Assembly (NCBI GenBank): GCA_001544595.2
Contig: FCOH02000041.1
Span: 1 to 37,740, forward strand
DNA length: 37,740 nucleotides
From: Caballeronia peredens
Lineage (GTDB): Bacteria; Pseudomonadota; Gammaproteobacteria; Burkholderiales; Burkholderiaceae
Direction of reading: 5' to 3'
Each line of letters opens with the position of its first letter. Position 1 is the stretch's first letter. The translations under genes were made by a program, and so were the position numbers. The notes under the pieces were generated by a model that searched no databases, was not told where the DNA came from, and saw nothing but the letters and a program-made list of their open reading frames with translations. Positions 1-6,194 of this stretch are shown here, one piece after another.

Positions 1-1
1 T

Positions 2-646
2 GTCGTGCCGACCTTCAAGACTATCTTCGACGGCTTCGGCGCGGCGCTTCCCGCGCCCACGCGCTTCGTGCTCGCATTGTCCGATGGCGTCGCGCGCTTC
101 GGCGTGCCGTTCGCGGCGGCGTGCGCGTGCGCGGTCGCCGCCGCGTGGCGATGGCTGAAACGTTCGCCCGACGCGCGCGCGAAGGCGGACCGCATCGCGC
201 TGCGGCTGCCGCTCGCGGGGAAGCTGTTGCGCTCGCTCGCGGTCGCGCGCTGGAGCCGCGCATTGGGCACGCTCTTGTCGGCCGGCACGCCGCTGTCGGA
301 CGCGTTCGACTCGCTCACGCGCGCAACCGGCAACCGCGTTTTCGACGATGCGACCGTCGAGATCGCCGCGCGCCTGCACAACGGCGAGCGTCTCGCCGCT
401 GCGATGCGCGCGCTCGGCTGCTTTCCGCAGGATGTCGTGCAGCCGATCGCGGTCGCCGAAGAATCCGGCTCGCTCGATACGATGCTTCTCGATCTCGCGA
501 CGCTCGCCGATCGCCAGGTGGACGAGCGCATCGGCGGATTCGCGAGCCTGTGCGAGCCGATCGTCATCGCGGTGCTGGGCGCGCTCGTGGGCGGGCTCGT
601 CATCGCGATGTATCTTCCCATCATTCAGCTCGGCAACGTGGTGTAG
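2..646 (+). CDS. pilC: Type IV pilus inner-membrane platform protein PilC, C-terminal part (5' end cut by window edge)
   Basis: The reading frame is open from the first bases of the window, so the gene begins upstream; about 214 residues remain of a family that is usually near 400. The fragment matches the second half of a GspF/PilC protein. It has a hydrophobic segment at roughly residues 30-50, then the cytoplasmic helical domain with the short motif LARWSRALGTLLSAG-like (seen as VARWSRALGTLLSAGTPL), then LPFSTM-like residues GSLDTMLLDLA, and a final long membrane helix (IAVLGALVGGLVIAMYLPII). PilC-type proteins form the membrane platform that couples the PilB ATPase to the growing pilin fibre. 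Location directly upstream of pilD supports PilC rather than a general secretion GspF protein. The GTG at 5 is an internal codon, not the start. Confidence 0.88.
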   Translation, partial: VVPTFKTIFDGFGAALPAPTRFVLALSDGVARFGVPFAAACACAVAAAWRWLKRSPDARAKADRIALRLPLAGKLLRSLAVARWSRALGTLLSAGTPLSDAFDSLTRATGNRVFDDATVEIAARLHNGERLAAAMRALGCFPQDVVQPIAVAEESGSLDTMLLDLATLADRQVDERIGGFASLCEPIVIAVLGALVGGLVIAMYLPIIQLGNVV

Positions 647-677
647 CATCGCGGGCCAGAGCCACCGTTCGACCATC

Positions 678-1589
678 ATGCAGCCTTCGTTCGATCCGTC
701 CGCCGCGCACTTCGCGAGCCGCTATCTGGCGGACTTCGCCGCGCTTCCCGTCGCCGTGCAGTACGGCTTTGCCGTGGTCTTCGGCCTCGTGATCGGCAGC
801 TTTCTGACCGTCGTCGTGCATCGGCTTCCCGTAATGCTCGAACGCGCGTGGCGTTCCGAAGTGGAAGCAGCCGCGCCCGACGCGCCGAAGGCTGCGGCCG
901 ACCCGTATCCCGAGCGCTTCAATCTCGCCGTGCCGCGCAGCGCGTGCCCGCATTGCAAGCACGTGCTGCGCGCGTGGGAAAACATTCCGGTCGTGAGCTA
1001 TCTCGCGTTGCGCGGGCGCTGCTCGGCATGCGGCGCACGCGTGAGTCCGCGCTATCCTCTGACGGAACTCGCCACGGGCGCGCTCGCGGCGTTGTCGCTG
1101 TACGCGTATGGTCCGGGCTGGGCCGCGCTCGCCGGCTTCGGGCTGTGCGCGACCTTGCTGGCAGCGGCGCTCATCGACTACGACACGCGCTATCTGCCCG
1201 ACATACTGACGTTGCCGCTGCTCTGGGCGGGTCTCATCGTCAATTTCGGCGAAGGCGGATTCGCGACGTTGCACGATGCGGTCACCGGCGCGATCGCCGG
1301 CTATCTGTTTCTGTGGTGCGTGTACTGGATCTTCAAGCTCGTGCGCGGCGTGGAAGGCATGGGTTACGGCGACTTCAAGCTGCTCGCCGCCATCGGCGCG
1401 TGGCTCGGCTGGGCGGCGCTCGCGCAGGTCGTGCTGATCGCGGCGGTCGCGGGCGCGGCGTTCGGCATCGTCGCGACGTGGCGCAAACGCATGCGCTTCG
1501 AAGAGCCGCTGCCGTTCGGGCCGTTTCTCGCGGCGGGCAGCGCGATCACTTTGTTTGTCGGCACGCCGCTCTATGCATTGTTCGGATGA
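678..1589 (+). CDS. pilD: Prepilin leader peptidase / N-methyltransferase PilD
   Basis: 303 residues, the usual length for the bifunctional enzyme that cleaves the short leader of type IV prepilins and methylates the new N-terminus in the inner membrane. An N-terminal membrane segment (about 28-50, with GSFLTVVVHRLP) precedes a zinc-type loop with cysteine pairs C90/C93 (CPHC) and C115/C118 (CSAC), typical of the methyltransferase domain. The aspartyl protease residues are visible as D167 in ALIDYDTRYLPD and D232 in GMGYGDFKLL. Several further hydrophobic helices follow. The start at 678 gives the family N-terminus; an upstream in-frame extension overlaps pilC and has no homologous look. It lies 31 nt after pilC and 16 nt before coaE, so the three are probably cotranscribed. 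Confidence 0.95.
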   Translation: MQPSFDPSAAHFASRYLADFAALPVAVQYGFAVVFGLVIGSFLTVVVHRLPVMLERAWRSEVEAAAPDAPKAAADPYPERFNLAVPRSACPHCKHVLRAWENIPVVSYLALRGRCSACGARVSPRYPLTELATGALAALSLYAYGPGWAALAGFGLCATLLAAALIDYDTRYLPDILTLPLLWAGLIVNFGEGGFATLHDAVTGAIAGYLFLWCVYWIFKLVRGVEGMGYGDFKLLAAIGAWLGWAALAQVVLIAAVAGAAFGIVATWRKRMRFEEPLPFGPFLAAGSAITLFVGTPLYALFG

Positions 1590-1605
1590 TCGAAGGGAGC
1601 AACGG

Positions 1606-2211
1606 ATGTTCAGCATTGGTCTCACCGGCGGCATCGGCAGCGGCAAGAGCACGGTTGCAGACCTGTTCGCGTCGCGTGGCGTGCCGCTCGTCGACACGGA
1701 CCTGATCGCGCATCGCATCACCGCGCCGGGCGGCGTCGCGATGCCGCTCATCGCGAGCGAATTCGGCAAGGCGTTCGTCGCGCCCGACGGCTCGCTCGAC
1801 CGTGCAAAAATGCGCGCCCTCGTCTTCGCCGACGACACCGCGAAGGCGCGTCTCGAAGGCATCGTGCATCCGCTGATCCGCGCCGAAACGGAACGTCAGC
1901 GGCACGCGGCTCAGGGCGCGTATCACATCGTCGTCGTGCCGCTGCTGGTGGAGTCGGGCGAATGGGCGGAGCGCGTTTCGCGCGTGCTCGTCGTCGATTG
2001 CCCGGTCGAGACGCAGATCGAACGCGTCATGCGCCGCAACGGTTTCTCGCGCGAACAGGTGCTCGCGATCATCGCCAAGCAGGCGACGCGGGAAGCACGC
2101 CTCGCCGCCGCCGACGACATCGTTCTCAACGACGCATCCGCCACGCTCGAGACACTGGCGCAGCACGTCGATACGCTCCATGCGCGTTATCTCGCGCTCG
2201 CGTCGGCGTGA
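1606..2211 (+). CDS. coaE: Dephospho-CoA kinase CoaE
   Basis: 201 residues. CoaE phosphorylates the 3'-hydroxyl of dephospho-CoA with ATP, the last step of coenzyme A synthesis in the cytoplasm. The P-loop is at residues 8-16 (GGIGSGKST), followed by the substrate-region motif DTDLIAH near 31 and the lid and arginine region around ERVMRRNGFSREQ. Start chosen at the ATG 1606 because a Shine-Dalgarno AGGGAG lies at 1594-1599 and the protein then begins MFSIGLTGG, as in the family; an in-frame extension to 1555 would overlap pilD. The pilBCD-coaE-zapD-yacG order is a familiar proteobacterial arrangement. Confidence 0.95.
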   Translation: MFSIGLTGGIGSGKSTVADLFASRGVPLVDTDLIAHRITAPGGVAMPLIASEFGKAFVAPDGSLDRAKMRALVFADDTAKARLEGIVHPLIRAETERQRHAAQGAYHIVVVPLLVESGEWAERVSRVLVVDCPVETQIERVMRRNGFSREQVLAIIAKQATREARLAAADDIVLNDASATLETLAQHVDTLHARYLALASA

Positions 2212-2301
2212 TTCCGCGTGACCGCCTGAGTTGCCGAAATCGCCCGAAAGTTCCCGCTTTTTCACGAAAAGACGCGGGCTGAGGACCGATTTTGCCCCGA
2301 T

Positions 2302-2330
2302 TTGCTAGGGTGAGGATGCGGCATTAGAAT
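2302..2330 (+). promoter_or_regulatory. Candidate sigma-70 promoter for zapD-yacG
   Basis: TTGCTA at 2302-2307 and TAGAAT at 2325-2330 are separated by exactly 17 nt. They lie in the 170-nt gap after coaE, about 50 nt before the zapD start. The match is 4/6 for the -35 and 5/6 for the -10 element. Confidence 0.55.
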
Positions 2331-2381
2331 GTGCTCACTTCCGCTCATGGAAGCAACCGACCCACGCCGAGGCGAGCGCGC

Positions 2382-3137
2382 TTGATCCTTTACGAGTATC
2401 CCTTCAACGAGCGCATCCGGACGCTGCTGCGGCTCGAAGACCTGTTCGAGCGCTTCACGTTCTTTCTGACGCAGGAAGACGCGCGGGAACATCACGTCGC
2501 GCTCACGACGCTCTTTGAGATTGCGGAAGTCGCTGGCCGCACGGATCTCAAAGCCGACCTCATGAAGGAACTGGAGCGGCAGCGGCAGACGCTCGCACCA
2601 TTTCGCGGCAATCCGGGCATCGAACAGGAAGCGCTCGAAGCCGTGCTCGGCGAAATAGAACAGACGCTCACCGGCCTCACCGAGATGCACGGCAAAACAG
2701 GTCAGCATCTCGCCGACAACGAATGGCTCGCGAGCATCCGCAGCCGCACGATCATCCCCGGCGGAACGTGCAAGTTCGATCTGCCGTCGTACTACGCGTG
2801 GCAGCAGTTGCCGGTGGAGGAGCGTCGCCAGGACATCGCCAAATGGGTCATGCCGATGCTCGCGCTGCGCGACGCCGCGGCCATCGTCCTGCGTCTCGCG
2901 CGCGAATCCGGCCAGGCGTCGAAGGTCATGGCAATGCAGGGCAGCTATCAGCAAATGCTTTCCGGCCGCACGTATCAGCTGATGCAGGTGCGCGTGTCAC
3001 CCGATACGCGTGTCATTCCGGAAGCAAGCGCGAACAAGTACATGCTGTGGGTGCGCTTCACTGTGCAGGACGGCGATCTGAAGCCGCGCGCCGTCGATGT
3101 CGACGTGCCCTTTCATCTGACGCTTTGCAGCCTTTGA
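2382..3137 (+). CDS. zapD: Cell division protein ZapD (Z-ring-associated, DUF1342)
   Basis: 251 residues when started at the TTG codon 2382, which gives the family N-terminus MILYEYPFNERIR. ZapD binds the C-terminal tail of FtsZ and bundles protofilaments at mid-cell. The mostly helical N-terminal half (LRLEDLFERF, then a long segment of charged helices to about residue 120) and a beta-rich C-terminal half (GTCKFDLPSYYAWQ, then the SGRTYQLMQVRV region) match this family. A GAGG Shine-Dalgarno at 2369-2372 lies nine bases before the TTG, supporting it; the GTG at 2331 falls at the end of the predicted promoter and is unlikely. A C-terminal PFHLTLCSL closes the protein. yacG follows after 70 nt. 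Confidence 0.93.
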   Translation: MILYEYPFNERIRTLLRLEDLFERFTFFLTQEDAREHHVALTTLFEIAEVAGRTDLKADLMKELERQRQTLAPFRGNPGIEQEALEAVLGEIEQTLTGLTEMHGKTGQHLADNEWLASIRSRTIIPGGTCKFDLPSYYAWQQLPVEERRQDIAKWVMPMLALRDAAAIVLRLARESGQASKVMAMQGSYQQMLSGRTYQLMQVRVSPDTRVIPEASANKYMLWVRFTVQDGDLKPRAVDVDVPFHLTLCSL

Positions 3138-3147
3138 ACCGAAGCGG

Positions 3148-3183
3148 CCGGCCCCATATGGATCGGATATCCATCCACGCCGG
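3148..3183 (+). repeat. Nested inverted repeat in the zapD-yacG gap
   Basis: An inner pair ATGGAT (3158-3163) / ATCCAT (3169-3174) with a 5-nt loop is enclosed by an outer pair CCGGC (3148-3152) / GCCGG (3179-3183). Together these could fold as one interrupted stem in the yacG leader, ending 24 nt before the yacG ATG. No run of T follows, so it is not a standard terminator. Confidence 0.4.
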
Positions 3184-3207
3184 CGCACATTGTCCCGTCT
3201 CACCGTC

Positions 3208-3399
3208 ATGACCACTGTCGTCAAATGCCCGACCTGCAGCAAGGAAGTCCGCTGGGTTCCGGAAAACCGTTTTCGCCCGTTCTGCTCCGAGCGCTGCAAG
3301 CAGATCGATCTCGGCGCCTGGGCGGCTGAAAAATACAAGATCGCGGGCAACTCGCAGGAAACGCCGCCGGATGAAGACCAGCACGGCGGCCTCAACTGA
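3208..3399 (+). CDS. yacG: DNA gyrase inhibitor / zinc-binding protein YacG
   Basis: 63 residues, a normal length for this small protein, which in E. coli binds GyrB and inhibits gyrase. All four zinc ligands are present: C7 and C10 in VKCPTC, C26 and C30 in PFCSERC, followed by the conserved IDLGAWA helix and an acidic disordered tail. The ATG at 3208 is chosen because it starts just before the first cysteine pair as in relatives; the TTG at 3190 would add six residues. It ends 31 nt before the stop of the convergent NUDIX gene. Confidence 0.93.
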   Translation: MTTVVKCPTCSKEVRWVPENRFRPFCSERCKQIDLGAWAAEKYKIAGNSQETPPDEDQHGGLN

Positions 3400-3430
3400 A
3401 GCTGATCGCGTTTTTCGGCTTTTCCCCTGA

Positions 3431-3871
3431 CTATTCGCGCTCTTCCTCTTCGAGCCATTCCAGCACCGGAATGGCCGCCGGCAAGAGCGGCGCGACCTCG
3501 ACGGGCAACGTCTGCCACGCGATCGCCTGACCTTCGCGTCCGAGCGGCGCGCCCTGCCACTCCGTCACCTTGCAGAAAAACAGGCGCACGTAGGCGTGCG
3601 GATAGTCGTGCTCGAGCGTGCGCCAGAGCTGGCACGCGATGACGTCGATGCCCAGTTCCTCGTGCAGTTCGCGCCCGAGCGCCGCCTCGATGCTCTCGCC
3701 CGGCTCCAGCTTGCCGCCCGGGAATTCCCAGTAGCCTTCGTACGGTTTGCCTTGCGGCCGCTGCGCGAGCAGATAGCGTCCGTCGGACTGCACCATCACG
3801 CCGACAGCCACTTCCGTCACCTTGCGGCCGTCGGGCGCGAGTTCCGCTTTCGTGTCGGGCGCCGCGCTCAT
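3431..3871 (-). CDS. mutT: NUDIX hydrolase, MutT-like (8-oxo-dGTP diphosphatase type)
   Basis: 146 residues. The complete NUDIX box spans residues 53-75: G53, E59, then RELHEELGI, the signature that coordinates Mg2+ for pyrophosphohydrolysis. The preceding strand GVMVQSDGRYLLAQRP and the FPGG entry to the box are typical of MutT, which removes 8-oxo-dGTP from the nucleotide pool and so prevents A:T to C:G transversions. Substrate is inferred from similarity and from its place near secA and argJ, as in many proteobacteria. The ATG at 3871 overlaps the stop of the upstream ATPase gene by four bases (ATGA), implying coupled translation. A longer reading frame to 4063 runs inside that ATPase gene and is not needed. 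Confidence 0.85.
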   Translation of the reverse strand: MSAAPDTKAELAPDGRKVTEVAVGVMVQSDGRYLLAQRPQGKPYEGYWEFPGGKLEPGESIEAALGRELHEELGIDVIACQLWRTLEHDYPHAYVRLFFCKVTEWQGAPLGREGQAIAWQTLPVEVAPLLPAAIPVLEWLEEEERE

Positions 3872-4731
3872 TGCCTGCGTCCCGACCAGTCGCGCGCGAA
3901 TTGCCACGCCACACGTCCCGAGCGCGAGCCGCGTTCGAGCGCCCACACGAGCGCGTCGCCGCGTGCGCTTTCGACCGCGGTTTCGTCGCAGCCGAAGTGC
4001 TTGAGCCAGTGGCCGACGATCGTCAGATAGTCGTCCTGCTTGAACGGATAGAAGCTGACCCACAGGCCGAAACGCTCGGACAGCGAAATTTTCTCTTCGA
4101 CCACTTCGCCCGGATGAATCTCGCCGTCCGACGTGTGCTTGTACGTCTCGTTGTCGCTCATGTATTCGGGCAACAGATGACGGCGGTTCGACGTCGCGTA
4201 GATCAGCACGTTGTCCGACTGCGCCGCGACCGAGCCGTCGAGCGCGACCTTCAGCGCCTTGTAACCCGACTCGCCTTCCTCGAACGAAAGATCGTCGCAG
4301 AACACGATGAAGCGCTCGGGCCGCGCCGAGATCAGATCGACGATGTCACCGAGATCGTGCAGATCGTCCTTGTCGACTTCGATGAGCCGCAGGCCGTCCT
4401 TCGCATACGCGTTCAGGCACGCCTTGATCAGCGACGACTTGCCCGTGCCGCGCGCGCCCGTCAGCAGTACGTTGTTCGCGGGCAGCTTCTTCACGAACTG
4501 CTGCGTGTTTTGCTGGATCAGGCTCTTTTGCCGGTCGATGTTCTGCAGATCGTCGAGTGAAATGGCCGAAATGGCCGTCACCGGCTGCAGAAAGCCACGG
4601 CCCTGACGCTTGCGCCAGCGAAACGCGACCGCCGATTCCCAGTCGATATCCGGCGCCGCGGGCGGCAGCATGCCTTCGATGCGCGCGAGCACCGACTCGG
4701 CGCGCGTGAGAAATTGTTCGAGTTTGTCCAT
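3868..4731 (-). CDS. DUF815-type P-loop ATPase (AAA+-like)
   Basis: 287 residues. A Walker A motif, GARGTGKS, lies at 92-99, and a Walker B strand FIVFCDD at 141-147, followed by a sensor-like strand with NVLIYATSNRRHLLPE, the pattern of the DUF815 family. No membrane segment or signal peptide is visible, so it is probably cytoplasmic. The cellular role of this family is not established; the name ATP-binding protein is as far as the sequence allows. It follows argJ by 25 nt and overlaps the NUDIX gene by four bases, and argJ-ATPase-mutT forms a compact operon. This gene trio is common in betaproteobacteria (general knowledge). Confidence 0.88.
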   Translation of the reverse strand: MDKLEQFLTRAESVLARIEGMLPPAAPDIDWESAVAFRWRKRQGRGFLQPVTAISAISLDDLQNIDRQKSLIQQNTQQFVKKLPANNVLLTGARGTGKSSLIKACLNAYAKDGLRLIEVDKDDLHDLGDIVDLISARPERFIVFCDDLSFEEGESGYKALKVALDGSVAAQSDNVLIYATSNRRHLLPEYMSDNETYKHTSDGEIHPGEVVEEKISLSERFGLWVSFYPFKQDDYLTIVGHWLKHFGCDETAVESARGDALVWALERGSRSGRVAWQFARDWSGRRQ

Positions 4732-4756
4732 GTTCGTGTCGTTGCGCGCCGCCCGC

Positions 4757-5998
4757 TCAGGAGCGGTAGTCCGCGTTGATGCTCACGTAGTCGTGCGAGA
4801 GATCGCAGGTCCAGATGGTTGCCGCTGCGTTGCCGCGGCCGAGCAGCACGCGAATCGCGATCTCGCTCTTCTTCATCACGCGCTGGCCGTCCTCTTCCTT
4901 GTACTCGGGATTGCGTCCGCCCGCTTTCGCGACCAGCACGTCGTCGAGATAGAGATCGATCTTGCCGACGTCGAGATCCGTCACGCCCGCATAGCCGATC
5001 GCCGCGAGAATGCGGCCGAGGTTCGGATCGGAAGCGTAGAACGCCGTCTTGACGAGCGGCGAGTGGCCGATCGCGTACGCGATCTGACGGCACTCCGCCG
5101 CGTCCTTGCCGCCTTCGACCGTGACGGTCATGAATTTGGTCGCGCCTTCGCCGTCGCGCACGATGAGTTGCGCCAGTTCCTGCGCCACTTCGGTCACGAT
5201 GTCGCGCAGCGCGGCGTACGCGGGCGAATCCGTGGACGTGATCGCGGGCAGGCTCGACTTGCCCGAGGCGATCAGGATGAACGAATCGTTCGTCGACGTA
5301 TCGCCGTCGATCGTGATGCAGTTGAACGAACGGTCCGCGACGTGCTTCACCAGTTCGTCGAGCACGGGTTGCGCGACCGTGGCATCGAAGGCGAGAAAGC
5401 CGAGCATCGTCGCCATGTTCGGGCGGATCATGCCCGCGCCCTTGCTGATGCCCGACAGCGTGACCACGTGGCCGTCGATCGTCACCCGGCGCGACGACGC
5501 CTTCGGCAGCGTGTCGGTCGTCATGATGGCCTGCGCGGCATCGAACCAGTGCGCCGCCTGCTGATTCGCAAGCGCAGCGGGCAGGCCGGCTTTCAGTCGA
5601 TCGATCGGGAGCGGCTCGAGAATCACGCCGGTCGAGAAAGGCAGGATTTGCTGCGCATCGACGCCCGCGAGGCGCGCCAGCTCGACACAGGTCTCGCGCG
5701 CGTGCGCCATGCCCGGCTCGCCCGTGCCCGCGTTGGCATTGCCGGTGTTCACCACGAGCGCGCGAATGCCCTTGCCGCCTTTACTGACGGCCGCGAGATG
5801 TTCGCGGCACACGGTGACCGGCGCCGCGCAGAAGCGGTTCTGCGTGAACACGCCCGCGACGCTCGCGCCTTCATCGACGCGAATGACGAGCACATCCTTG
5901 CGATTGGGCTTGCGAATGTTCGCCTCGGCCCAGCCTAGCGTGACGCCGGCGACGGGATGAAGCGCTGCGGGATCGATCGAGGGGAAGTTGACGGCCAT
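4757..5998 (-). CDS. argJ: Bifunctional ornithine acetyltransferase / N-acetylglutamate synthase ArgJ
   Basis: 413 residues. ArgJ transfers the acetyl group of N-acetylornithine to glutamate, recycling acetyl in arginine synthesis. The precursor cleaves itself between A196 and T197 in the motif ATML; the new N-terminal threonine is the nucleophile. Other landmarks are NTGNANAGTG near 84-92 and the substrate region KGAGMIRPNMA just before the cleavage site. The ATG at 5998 gives the family start MAVNFPSIDP; the frame is open further upstream but runs through a repeat and a terminator. No strong Shine-Dalgarno precedes this start; the leader instead carries a 10-bp tandem duplication. Whether the enzyme is mono- or bifunctional cannot be told from sequence alone. 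Confidence 0.94.
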   Translation of the reverse strand: MAVNFPSIDPAALHPVAGVTLGWAEANIRKPNRKDVLVIRVDEGASVAGVFTQNRFCAAPVTVCREHLAAVSKGGKGIRALVVNTGNANAGTGEPGMAHARETCVELARLAGVDAQQILPFSTGVILEPLPIDRLKAGLPAALANQQAAHWFDAAQAIMTTDTLPKASSRRVTIDGHVVTLSGISKGAGMIRPNMATMLGFLAFDATVAQPVLDELVKHVADRSFNCITIDGDTSTNDSFILIASGKSSLPAITSTDSPAYAALRDIVTEVAQELAQLIVRDGEGATKFMTVTVEGGKDAAECRQIAYAIGHSPLVKTAFYASDPNLGRILAAIGYAGVTDLDVGKIDLYLDDVLVAKAGGRNPEYKEEDGQRVMKKSEIAIRVLLGRGNAAATIWTCDLSHDYVSINADYRS

Positions 5999-6009
5999 GT
6001 TCGCGTCTC

Positions 6010-6029
6010 GCTGATGGTGGCTGATGGTG
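6010..6029 (-). repeat. Tandem 10-bp duplication in the argJ leader
   Basis: GCTGATGGTG occurs twice back to back (6010-6019 and 6020-6029), reading CACCATCAGC twice on the coding strand. The copies end 11 nt upstream of the argJ start codon, where a Shine-Dalgarno would be expected. Confidence 0.8.
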
Positions 6030-6115
6030 CCGGGCGCCGGCAGACGCGCCGGCGCGGGATGGAAGACTGACGCCGTCCGGCCGGGCCGGACCAGCGCCGT
6101 GAATGTTGGAATCTG

Positions 6116-6143
6116 CAAAGACAAACGACGCATCACTGCGTCG
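6116..6143 (-). terminator. Probable rho-independent terminator of secA
   Basis: A perfect 7-bp stem CGACGCA / TGCGTCG with a 4-nt loop (6126-6143) is followed on the minus strand by TTTGTCTTTG (6125-6116). It begins 52 nt after the secA stop. The T-tract is interrupted, so efficiency may be modest. Confidence 0.55.
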
Positions 6144-6194
6144 CTTGCCCTGCTTGCCTCGTTTCGTCAGCGGAACTGACGTTTGTGCCGACGA

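Noticed and set aside
2240..2280. A possible terminator after coaE formed by CCCGC and GCGGG
   Set aside because: The arms are short, have an asymmetric bulge between them and lack a following T run.
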